From contig CAJINV010000006.1 of the NCBI GenBank assembly GCA_905178155.1, forward strand, positions 3,329,459 through 3,393,458: DNA of 64,000 nucleotides, read 5' to 3'. This document shows positions 54,640 to 64,000 of the stretch, piece after piece. The translations under genes and the position numbers were made by a program. Source of the stretch: Amoebophrya sp. A120 (lineage: Eukaryota > Sar > Dinophyceae > Syndiniales > Amoebophryaceae). The notes under the pieces were generated by a model that saw nothing but the letters and a program-made list of their open reading frames with translations, had not been told where the DNA came from and ran no database searches. Position 1 is the first letter of the stretch. Each line of letters starts with the position of its first letter.

Positions 54640-57190
54640 TAGGAGCTGTGCACCTGTGGATAAATTCTGTTTCTGATGCTACTCAAACTCATATTTATTG
54701 GTGTCTTTGTCTACGAAAAAATCTTCAAGGAATTCCAATTGGTGAAGTTCTGCGACGACACATGATCTGTGGATGATGCAATAAACATCTTTAATACGAG
54801 CAAGCAGCTTTGGCTTGTTTTGAGTTTGACCCTGCGCTCACTCTGGCAGCAGAGGAATCAATAACTGGTGTGTTCGTCGCCTTCCTCCTCGTTCTCTGTG
54901 CTTAGGATTTATCAAAATCCGGCCACAAAAACAAAATCACAAGTTGTGTCGTATTGCTCAAACCGCCTTTGCCTCGGCCGTGTTAAGTGTTTCACTTGCC
55001 TCCACCTTTAAGAGAGAATGAAAATTGAAAAGGGCAATAAAGGATTGTCCGTGAATGAGAGAAAAGAAAACTTCTACAAAAAAGCTCGCCTACTAGTAGA
55101 TTATAGTTTTTCTTGTCACTATCGCAGTCTTTGTCTTTTTGAGCGACCATGTGGCCCTGGCAGCTTCGCAAACCGGCAAAAACCTATTAATTTGCTCTTG
55201 TCGCGACGTAGTTGAAAATTTCGATCGAGGAGCGATTGGCTTGTTTCGACGTTTAGATTACTACCACGATCGTAGGCATCGCTCTCGCCCCCGTCTCGCT
55301 CGGTCTTGCTATTGTGCAGACAATCGATGATCCGCTAGGCCACGATCCGCTTGTATAAAATATTTTTTATACGTGATCACGTTCTACGGTGGTCCTTCTG
55401 TCGTGTTTGTTTATGTGCTTCTGCTTTTTTTTCAGACCTAACGTTGGCGAGTGACGATTTTGATTCTGTGTCTATTTTCGATGTTTATTTATGCAGCTCG
55501 CAATCGCAGTACAGATCGATCGAATTCGTGTTTCCTTCTCGCCTTCTACGCATGATCTATTGCACATCGTTCGTACAACCACCCCGTTTGAATCGTTGAC
55601 TTTAGGAAATGTTTTTTTCTTGAGTTGCAACACGCAATGGCTACAACTAGAAGTACAAAATAAAAAACGAATTGAAGCTCTACCCTTTACGACGATTTTT
55701 CGTTGTTGGTTTTTTTTTTGGTTGAAGATCTGACAAAGTAATAAGCTTAAGCTTTCATAAGCAAGCTTGTCGCAATCATCTACAAAATCGCATGCCTACT
55801 TCATAGAGCGCCGATTTTTTCGAACCTGTTTTTCGTTTCCGACATAATTGTAGTGGAGAAGGAAGAGTGGGAAGTAGTTTGAGGAAGCGGAAAACAACAC
55901 TCACTGGCGGAGAACGACAACGGAAGACTTCACACCCGCCGATCTGAACGAGCAGCGACTGCACTACAGGAGGAGATTTATTTTTACAGAGCCGGCGACA
56001 GCAGGAGATTTTTACAGAATCTCAGCTTCCTGGAGGACCACAGCTCGCTTCGGTTTCCAACCAGTACCTACAGGAACTCTAATATCCAGTTGTCTTCCGA
56101 GGACTCTGTGCACAGCGCATTTCTGGAGGAGCAAACGAAACACAGGAGAACGAGGTGGATCATCAAACAATAGCTGGGGGATAGTAAGTACGACAAGACC
56201 GCTTGTTTTCTTGTGCTTACTCCTTACAAGAACTACTCACTCCGAGGACCACTCCTCGCATTGACGCAGCTTCGTCCTGTGCGGTAAGTACGACAGACCG
56301 GCGGTCACGGTTGGTCGTTCTTGAAGAGAAAATTCACATAAACTTCTTCTCCCACGTAGAGGACCAAAGCCAAAGTGCAACAGCTGTCCAGACCGCTTTC
56401 TTTTCCACAGTGGCACCAGCGGGAAAAGCAGGAGAACTACATCTTCACAGCACTGAAATATTAAGCCGACTACACGACTACAACTAGCTTGTTATAGCGG
56501 TCCACCTGTAGCAAGATTCTTTTACGACCAGCAATTTTGGTCGTTTTTACTGAAACCCCAAGAACCATCAACCGGCAACAAAACTGTCCTCGCAAGATGA
56601 ACGCGGCAGTAAGAGCGGATCATATTTGAAGAAGACCTATTTTCAACGGTGACGAGAAGGAACTACGTACAACTAACCGCAGTTGTGAGTATCTTCTTCT
56701 ACAACAAGAACCTCAACCACAGCACCCCGCCCACGCCCTGCCAGAACGCGAACTCATCCTCAATTTTCGAAGTGCCGCGCGCTTGTGGACAACTTGCTGC
56801 TTTCTGATTTCCTGAAAGACGACATTGTTGGTGAAGAACCACGTGTGGGTGTAGTGCCGCTGGCGCTTAATTGCTTTTCAACATCGTGGTGCTGTTGGAA
56901 ACTACACAACTTCAGAAAGAACGAGCAGCGCAACTCGAATAAATCTTTGCTTCGCTGTCAATTTGAGCCGGACAGGAGGGTCAGGAAGGCGAGATCTACA
57001 GGCTACAGCAGGATTAAAACTTGCTCCCTGAACAACTACGACGTCGTGCTGCATCGCGTCGTCCACAACTTTCGACGAAAAACTACAGAAGCTCCGTTTA
57101 CAACGCCAACACACGCAGTCCGCTGTTGGTGAGAACGTTGGTTGTAGCGACTTCCAATACAACCACGCACTCCAGCTACTACTTCCAAAA
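54640..57190 (+). other. Long intergenic region upstream of the kinase gene
   Basis: About 2.5 kb without a supported gene. The part from 56200 has a composition closer to coding DNA and may be 5' leader or an unrecognised upstream exon, but no open frame can be tied to the kinase. Confidence 0.45.
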
Positions 57191-60100
57191 ATGAAAAACA
57201 AGATGCCCGCCCCTGAGAAGAAGAGCGTGAAGCAGCTTCAGGACGGTCTGCAGCCCGAGAACAAGAAGCAGACTGGAAACAACACGAACCCGAAGGGCGG
57301 GATGAATAAAAAAGGCACGAAAGGCAAGCAGGAGGACGATGTCATCATGGAGGACGCTGGTTTGCAGGGCGGTATCCACTAAGAAAGACCCAGCATCCCG
57401 CCCATCGACTTGGTCATGCAAAAAATGCGTCAAAGCCACCTGCTCCATCTGAATCTGTGCTTGTCATGCAAAGAATAGATGTGGATGGCATGGGTTTCTT
57501 CCTCTGGATAACCTCCGGCGAACAGCTTCTACTACCAGGGAAAACAGAGCGAGACGCGGTCGTGGTGGACAAGAAGGAAGATAAACAGGACGCGGGTATT
57601 ATGAATTGCAAATATGTCTAGGTCTGGATTTGTGATGCAGGATGTCAAGGACAACAAGATCTGTAATGCATGAATACCATTGGCCAGTTTTCTTGTCGTG
57701 CTGGATGGCAGTCTGTAATGCTAAACACGAATAAACAATCCGCAAGGATTGTTTATTCGTGTTAAATTTCTCATGCTGTTAGACGAGGGAAATTTCTCAT
57801 GCTGTTATGCCGTACAAGCAGCAAGTTTGCAATGCAAGTGTCAGCAACACAAGCTTCCAGACCAAGACATTTTTGCATTTGATAGCTATGAAAAACAACG
57901 AAGACGACAAGGACGCAGTTTTTTACGAGGCCACTGACAAGGATCGCATGCGTGTGGGTGTGATGACCAACCACACATTTCCAATCCTGCGAAAGGACAC
58001 AAAATATCACTTGCAAAGATTTCGTCTGGAGGGTCTGGAAGATTACGACTACCGGGCTTGTCATCCATGCTCATTAGCGTCATCACCTCCCTCGATTTTT
58101 TATCATGCTTTGTTAGCATCGCGCACGTTGCTTGCACCGAAAAGCCACGCACTTTTGTCATGCAGCAACGCAGTTTGTCACGCATGGAGAGAAGTAGGTA
58201 AAACCCAGCAGCTAAACAACTTGGCATGTTTGGCCTCAAATGATCGTGGCGCTTCGTTCTGTGATCCTTCAAACACCAGCATCACAAAAGTATTCAATTC
58301 CAGACCCAGAGGGCCTTAGATTTGCAATGCATACGAAATCGGGCGGGGGCGGCGGGCGGCTGCGGTATATTCCCGGCAAAAAGTTCGGCGATCTACAATT
58401 ATTTCGTATGGGATTCATCTCAAACGTTACGTGCTCAGCTGTCACATGAATTTCTTGTCAGCCAGAATCACAACTATCACGCTTCTCACGATCAAGCTTC
58501 TTCGCATGACAAGTTCTCGACAACAAGCTAAATAGCATATACAATCTGGGCCAAGTCTGTAATCCAAGTCTCGCACGAACGTCCCCCCCTTTCGCTTTTG
58601 CCACTCTTGCATCACCAATTCATGTATACAGTTTCGAATGTAACGCTTGAGAGCGCCATACTTCGCACCGGACTGGTGGAAGAGCCCGACGATCCCGAGG
58701 CGGGGGAGCTGAACACGGAGATCCTGGAGCTGCCATTGGCAATCACCGAGACACCATTCCCACGGCTCGGCAAAGGCGGATACGGGACCGTCTACGCGGT
58801 GCATGACAAACTGGCTGTGAAGCGAATTGAGCATTTCGGGGATGAAGACGAGAAATCGAAGAACAAAAAAAGCAAAAGCCCGATGAAAAATCCTCCACCA
58901 GACGCAAACAATAAGAAGAGAAAACCCAGTAACAAAAAGAAGAGTAAGGACGAAGACCAGCTACAGAATAAAAAAAAACCCGCGCAAGACAATGGAGACA
59001 ACAGTAGTGATGACGAGGAAGACGACGATGAGGACAAGATGGGTAAAGACGATTTTATCCGACTTCATCGCGAACTGGATTTAATGATGCAGTGTAGCCA
59101 CGCGAACGTGATTGGGTTTCGTTATCGCAAGAAAAAAGTTTTACAGTTGCGCATTGTGTTGCAGGCCAAGCAAGACAGACCAGCTCTGTCATGCCGGGTA
59201 CGCATAGAAGCCTCGTTTCATTGGTGTTTTCCCGTGGGATTTCTGAATTACAAGCTTTCTCTTTCATGCAGAGAAATTTGTGTTGCGGAATTGACTACAA
59301 GTGTGTAACTGTAACACGACTTTTTTCCTGGGATATTCGCGGCGGATGGGTTAGCGTGGTCAAAAGCTGGAATTTATTCATCCTCATGGAGCGCGGGATT
59401 CCATTGAATAAGTTCCGGTGGAAACAAATCGGCGAAACCTTATGGCTATGCATTGCAAAAGTATCGTAGACGTAGTAGTAGAAATTGCAATACAAATTTC
59501 CTCAGCATGATGAGAAGTAAAATTTGTAATGCAGATTTGCCTTGGAAACAAACAAGATTTGTAATGCAAGAATTGCATTTATACGAGTGCGATACTTCTG
59601 CATTGCATAATGGCGGTTGTGGGAGGACGACCTCGTGGAGGGAGTGCGGTATTTAGAGAAGCTTGGGTTATGCATTGCAAAGATGTCTGGGTCTGGAAGG
59701 ATACAACTTGTGATGCTGCGTTTGGATTCTACAAAAATCTGTATTGCATGAACAGCAAAAGCGGTCCCGTATTTGTCACGGCATAGGCATCAGGAAGCCC
59801 TCACAAAATCTGTGATGCTAGGGCATGCATCACAGACATCAGGAGTCCGAGTCATGCAAAATGTGCATGACAAACCTGGCATCCTTCCAGACCCAGACAT
59901 ATTTGCACGCGATAGGGGTATGGCCATCGCGACCTGAAGCGCGAAAATTTATTTTTGATGGCACGCGACGAGGCGGGCCGGCTGGTTTTGGTGGTTGGTG
60001 ATTTGGGAACGGCGTATCCACGTGCAAAATACTGAATATTTCCGCGCACGATGGAAAAACGGACTCGCGTCGTCTACTGCATGACAGACACCCTCTCAAT

Positions 60101-63100
60101 CCTATTTAGCATGACAAATGGCATGCCTGGAGTCCTATAACCTGCATATAATCTGTGATGCACTTTGTACATCTGCCTCTGCGGGAATACATTATTTGTA
60201 TTGCATACGGCGAAGCTCTTTTCCGCCGCACTGGGCGACGCAGGCACACACAGCCCCCGCTCTTCGTGCGGCACCGGCGCATACACGCCCCCGGAAACCG
60301 CGAGCTACTACGCATTGCAAATGTCTTTGGGCCTTGACTTGTGATGCGGTTGTTCACTGCGACAAAGATGAAGATCGTCTGTACTTCATGAAAAGGATTC
60401 GTGACTTATTTTTTTGTCGGGCTAGAAGGCATCTTTCCCTGACCAAAATATTACAGTTAAGTGTGCAATAACACTGGGGAAAACTTGTGATGCGCTCATG
60501 CCACACGAGAATCTTGCAAAAGAAGTCAGTGTAGCAACATCCTGTGCAAGACAAAGACATATTTGCATTCGATAGCTTCCTCCAGGAGACCAGCAGTGGT
60601 ATCAAGTTCGTGAAAGGCCACGACTTACGCAGTGCAAATATGTCTGGGTCTGGAAGAGTGCAACTTGTGAAGCTGCATTTGGATGCTAAAAAAACCTGTA
60701 TTGCATGAGCAGCAAGGGAAGGCAAATTTGGCTACGCGGAGAGGGCATTTGTCATGCGGGATGCGCATCGATAAGCCCTCAAAAATCTGTGATGCTAAGG
60801 CATGTGTAGCACAGACATCACGTTCACGAATCATGGAAAATGTGCATGGCAAACTTGTCCTCTTCCAGACCCAGACATATTTGCATTAGATACGACTATT
60901 GGGCGATAGGTCACATTATCTGCGAAGTTTTAAGCGATGCCGGGGAGGAGGAAGAGCTGATGAAGCTGCTGTGTGGCAAGTACTATCCTGCGCAAAAGTT
61001 GTCTCGTCCTCGCAGTAGGTTGCAAAACGACACGAGAAGCCTACCTTTGTCGTCTTACTTATGGGAGTGGGTGGCCACCTCTCAAAGGTAAGTGCGAACT
61101 TGTCATGCAATTCGTACAACACCTAGTAGCTACGATACTTTTGCGCTGCATAATTACTGGAGGGAGTCTGAAGACGAGGACGATGACGAGGACAGTGGTG
61201 ATGATATTCTGTGTAAAGACGCCCCCAGGACGCCAGAGCTGTCATGCAAATCTGCCTGCCTCGAGTGTTTCTCTTGCGCGCCAAGTGTGGTTTTGATTTT
61301 TATCATGCTTGAGTCAGTCTCAGTGTAAGATGCCCTATCGACTGTGATGCTGCTGCACTCCTAGCTACAAAACTACTCGCCTACATTTTTGCAAGCCCAG
61401 AAATGAACTTGTCATGCGCAACAACCAAAAGCAAAACTTGTTGATTTCTCGAGCACATTTTCCATTTTTCCTCTGGGGAGGAGGTGGGGGCGTGTTTACT
61501 CGGGATAGGTGACGACGACGACGCAGAAGACGATGAGAATGACGATGAATATGCCTTGCAAAAAAAATGTCTTCTGGTAGTTGGAAAAATCTGTGACGCA
61601 GATGTGTAGATGGACCACGCCCCTCTTTTTCGAGCCACGCATGGCAAGTTGCTGAACCGTTATCTATGTGACCATACGCGGACCGCATGACAAATTGCAT
61701 TTTTGCACGACAGGTGTTTGTTTTGTCGCCGTGCTCGTGTCAACCAAGCATGATAACGACCCTTGCATTCTTGTTCCAGACCCAGAACACATAATTCTTG
61801 CAGTGCATACTGACAGAGAATTTTCCATCTCCTTCGCGGACGGCGAGCTCCAGGAGGAAGTGGCCTGGCATGTTGCTAGTACGCTTTGCAAGTCTGTCCT
61901 CTGGGTCTGGAATAAACTTGTAATGCTAAAAGCGCAGGATAAGCGCATTGTTATGCCCAGCCAAACATAGCAAATTCTTGAGCTGCTATGTGTTGCGTAT
62001 CCTGCATCCATGGGAAGCTGCTTGTGCATGACAGACTTTCGCGTCATGTCATGCATGCATGCATGACAAACGTAGCAATGTTCCAGACCCAGATATATTT
62101 GCGATGCATAGGTACCCGGGTGATTGCGTCTGACGTGGATGCGAATACAACCAGAGCCGCCATCCAGATCACAAGGCTGGCTGGTCCGTGGATATCCATT
62201 GCAAATATGTCTGGGTCTGGGAAGTTGTGCCGGCGCAAGTCAGTGAATAATGAGCACACCCACACAACAAACTACACAATAAAGATCCCAGAGTCAACGT
62301 GCCAGTCTAGCATGACTAATGATCTCGCAATCTTCCAGACCCAGACGTATTAGCATTTGATAGGGGAGAAAGTTGTACAACAAGTTGGAAAAAAAATGGA
62401 CCAACTTACTCGGAAAGGCGCGGGAGGTCTCCCCGGTGTGTGCCGAGGTAGCGAGGCAGTGCCTGGCCTACGTGCCGGAGAGTCGGAAACTGCTCACCAC
62501 CGCAGAAGCAGCAGAGGCCCTGGCCGCGAGAGCTAAAGCAGAGGAAGACGGCGCGCTCAAGGAGGGTAAAGGGATATCCACTGCAAACGCGTCTGGGTCT
62601 GGAAGATTGAAACTTGTGATGCGCATTCTGGATCAGACAAAAATCTGTCATGCGTGAAAGGCACAAGTGGCCTATCTCTTGTCATCAAAAGTAGAACATG
62701 GAAATTCTCATGTGGGACTGGCATTGAGAAGGTTCTCAAAACCAGTTGTGATGCGAATGCTTGTATGCTAGGGCGTCTGGGTCCTGCAAAAACTGCATCA
62801 CAAAGTCCAGACCCACACGTATTTGCAATGTTGCATAAGGCAAAAAAGATAGCAGCAAGAAGATGGCCGAGAAAACAAAAGAAGATGAGGAACAGGACCG
62901 GGAGCGGCAGCAAAGTGAGGCACTGGAGTTGCTGAGAGGCGCGAAGCAGGTGCGGAACACGCACCGTGACGGGTTGCAGTTGGTTTATGACCATTTAGAA
63001 GAGGAGGGAGCAACGGAGAACGAGTTGATTGCTATCCTTTGCAAAAGTATTTCTGTGGTCGTAGGTGTCGGGAGCTTGCATAAGAAACAAGCAGCACGAG

Positions 63101-64000
63101 ACCCAAGCTGTTACATGCTGAAGAACAGAGGCCTGGTCGAGGGTCCCGGTGACCGTGATAGTGATACTTTTGCACCGCATACCTTGCTACGCGCAACAAA
63201 TCATCAAGGAACAACTGCTGTCCGAAAAGGCCATAAGCCTCCGCGACCCGTCGGTGTTCGGTGGCGCAGTGCCCGGCTACGGCCCGCAAGAACTCGAGCT
63301 CTTCGGCGAGCAGTATGAGGACCACTCCCAGCGCAAACAATTATCGAGTGCAAATCTGTGGTCTGGGTCTGGAATAAAGAAAGTTGAATCTGTATTGCTT
63401 GACCTGCATGGATGTGTGTGAAATTTGTATTGCGCGTCAATTATCAGGAAGAAATGCAACACTTGTCTTTTGTCATGCAAAAGCGCAAGCTGTTTCTCAT
63501 GAGCGCTACAACGCATGACAAGATGTCTCAAATAAAAGTTTGTCATGCTTGGCTGCTGCACTCGCGAAAGTGGATGCAGCATAACAAGTTTATTCCAGAC
63601 CCAGATATATTTTCCAAGCATAATAACCGCACCTGCCCGATTCGCGACCCGGCCTCTTCGGCCAGCTGGCCAAGAAAACGGCACAGGTTGTCCCCACCGC
63701 GCTTCTGCCGTCCGGGTTGAGAGGAATCCTGAAAAACAACACCAGTACAACTTCTAGCGGAGGACAAAATATTAACCAGAAAAACACGACCTACAGCCAG
63801 AGGTCCACAACTTCCAACCGTTCTGCCTTCTCCCTCAAGAGTCGTGGCGGGCAATCTGCTTCCTCTTCATCCTCTGCACTATTTCTGCAACCAAACAGCG
63901 GTGCAGGGAGCAGCAGCAGCTACCACAACAACCTTAACTACAGCGGCGGGGTAAAAAACGCCTTCTCGTCCGTACCACCCGGAGCATCTTCTTCCTCTGC
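57191..64000 (+). CDS. Protein kinase with 18 introner elements, 3' end outside window
   Basis: Nineteen exons in the window give over 846 residues and the frame is open at the edge. Kinase motifs in order: Gly loop LGKGGYGTVYAV (about 182), catalytic Lys in LAVKRI (about 201), helix C Glu in HRELDLMMQC, hinge LFILMERG, catalytic loop HRDLKRENLFL (about 359), GDLGTA in place of DFG (about 382), activation segment ending CGTGAYTPPE, and DYWAIGHIICEVL. All catalytic residues are present, so it should be active. A Lys- and Asp/Glu-rich insert of about 70 residues lies between the catalytic Lys and helix C. The tail after the kinase domain is coiled (KTKEDEEQDRERQQ) then Ser/Asn-rich. Exons: 57191-57372, 57516-57599, 57890-58004, 58339-58406, 58666-59122, 59341-59446, 59615-59668, 59920-60014, 60213-60308, 60580-60625, 60898-60983, 61158-61204, 61513-61549, 61815-61879, 62116-62192, 62368-62574, 62843-63032, 63187-63341, 63628-64000. 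Confidence 0.88.
57373..57510 (+). mobile_element. Introner element F3
   Basis: Left end TATCCACTAAGAAAGACCC, right end GGGTTTCTTCCTCTGGATA. Flanks GGCGG/ACCTC do not match, but dropping 5 bp still restores the frame. Kinase intron 1. Confidence 0.82.
57600..57884 (+). mobile_element. Introner element F5
   Basis: TSD GGTAT/GCTAT. Ends TATGAATTGC and GCATTTGATA. It contains a short hairpin (57727-57762). Kinase intron 2. Confidence 0.9.
58005..58333 (+). mobile_element. Introner element F5
   Basis: TSD CAAAA/CGAAA. Ends TATCACTTGC and GCAATGCATA. At 329 bp the longest element seen. Kinase intron 3. Confidence 0.88.
58407..58660 (+). mobile_element. Introner element F10
   Basis: TSD TTTCG/CTTCG. 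Left end TATGGGATTCATCTCAAACG, right end CGCTTGAGAGCGCCATA. Kinase intron 4. Confidence 0.9.
59123..59335 (+). mobile_element. Introner element F7
   Basis: TSD TTCGT/TTCGC. Left end TATCGCAAGAAAAAAGTTTT, right end GACTTTTTTCCTGGGATA. Kinase intron 5. Confidence 0.9.
59447..59609 (+). mobile_element. Introner element F1, forward
   Basis: TSD ATGGC/ATGGC. Ends TATGCATTGC and GCATTGCATA. Kinase intron 6. Confidence 0.94.
59669..59914 (+). mobile_element. Introner element F5, reverse
   Basis: TSD TGGGT/GGGGT. Ends TATGCATTGC and GCACGCGATA. Removal gives LGYGHRDLKREN, the catalytic loop. Confidence 0.93.
60015..60207 (+). mobile_element. Introner element F12
   Basis: TSD CGGCG/CGGCG. Left end TATCCACGTGCAAAATACTG, right end CATTATTTGTATTGCATA; weak terminal repeat. 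It follows the DLGTA motif of the kinase. Confidence 0.85.
60309..60574 (+). mobile_element. Introner element F5
   Basis: TSD GCTAC/GCTTC. Ends TACGCATTGC and GCATTCGATA. Kinase intron 9. Confidence 0.88.
60626..60892 (+). mobile_element. Introner element F5, reverse
   Basis: TSD CGACT/CGACT. Ends TACGCAGTGC and GCATTAGATA. Removal gives GHDYWAIGHII. Confidence 0.93.
60984..61152 (+). mobile_element. Introner element F1, diverged core
   Basis: TSD AGTAC/ATTAC (3 of 5). Ends TATCCTGCGC and GCGCTGCATA. Kinase intron 11. Confidence 0.85.
61205..61507 (+). mobile_element. Introner element F4
   Basis: TSD GATGA/GGTGA. Left end TATTCTGTGTAAAGACGCC, right end GGCGTGTTTACTCGGGATA. Kinase intron 12. 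Confidence 0.88.
61550..61809 (+). mobile_element. Introner element F5
   Basis: TSD ATGAA/CTGAC (3 of 5). Ends TATGCCTTGC and GCAGTGCATA. Kinase intron 13; the preceding exon is only 37 bp. Confidence 0.85.
61880..62110 (+). mobile_element. Introner element F5
   Basis: TSD GCTAG/GGTAC (3 of 5). Ends TACGCTTTGC and GCGATGCATA. Kinase intron 14. Confidence 0.86.
62193..62362 (+). mobile_element. Introner element F5, short
   Basis: TSD GTGGA/GGGGA. Ends TATCCATTGC and GCATTTGATA; the core is shortened. Kinase intron 15. Confidence 0.88.
62575..62837 (+). mobile_element. Introner element F5, reverse
   Basis: TSD AGGGA/AGGCA. Ends TATCCACTGC and GCAATGTTGCATA. Kinase intron 16. Confidence 0.88.
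63033..63181 (+). mobile_element. Introner element F1, diverged core
   Basis: Flanks ATTGC/CCTTG do not match in register, though shifting by one base gives 4 of 5. Ends TATCCTTTGC and GCACCGCATA. Kinase intron 17; frame resumes at IAYAQQIIKEQ. Confidence 0.83.
63342..63622 (+). mobile_element. Introner element F5
   Basis: TSD ACAAT/ATAAC (3 of 5). Ends TATCGAGTGC and TCCAAGCATA. Kinase intron 18. Confidence 0.84.

Noticed and set aside
535-63622. Reading the repeated hairpins as CRISPR-like arrays, MITE clusters in non-coding DNA, or ciliate-type eliminated sequences
   Set aside because: Spacing is irregular and there are no spacers. They sit inside coding frames with in-frame removal, not in intergenic DNA. 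DNA-level excision as in ciliates stays possible in principle (borders are TA), but the intron reading is simpler and matches known introner elements; comparing DNA and RNA reads would decide.
1-64000. tRNA, rRNA, bacterial promoters, ribosome binding sites or operons
   Set aside because: No cloverleaf or rRNA core sequence was recognised, and the intron-rich one-gene layout is eukaryotic.

Overview
The window reads as nuclear DNA of a dinoflagellate-lineage alveolate, most likely a Syndiniales parasite such as Amoebophrya (inference). All supported genes lie on the + strand. Their coding sequence is broken by short, TA-bounded inverted-repeat elements that behave as introns with non-GT/AG boundaries. 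This is the introner-element organisation known from Amoebophrya genomes. I found 66 non-redundant elements in about 12 terminal-repeat families. They typically carry a 5-bp target-site duplication (TSD): 33 of 65 intact elements have an exact one and 22 more have one mismatch. Removing each element plus one TSD copy restores reading frame in every gene, and complete models come out at whole codon numbers (1076, 737, 462, 1070 and 1044 codons including stop).

Layout: 130-5243, a large unrecognised low-complexity protein. 6433-11883, an ABHD17-like alpha/beta hydrolase with a C-terminal UBA-like segment. 12890-14260, a GC-rich island. 14515-23244, a very large disordered R/D/S/Y-rich protein with an internal segmental repeat. 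24150-25480, a second GC-rich island. 26027-28379, an OTU-type deubiquitinase. 28990 onward, a class I SAM-dependent methyltransferase, cut by a run of N at 30284-30568. Sequence 22509-30283 is repeated almost exactly at 30569-38344. It is a suffix of the left contig equal to a prefix of the right contig, so an unmerged assembly overlap is likelier than a real tandem duplication. The complete methyltransferase gene is 37051-42666.

The right part holds two tandem paralogues of an unrecognised signal-peptide protein family (43915-47313 and 50117-52516) with a truncated third copy between them (about 49137-49335), a small Lys-rich coiled-coil protein (53992-54639), and a protein kinase gene running off the window (57191->64000) with 18 introner elements.

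Coordinates convention: exons keep the left TSD copy and drop the right one. The real splice point inside the 5-bp repeat cannot be told from DNA. Families are named F1 to F12 here for convenience only.
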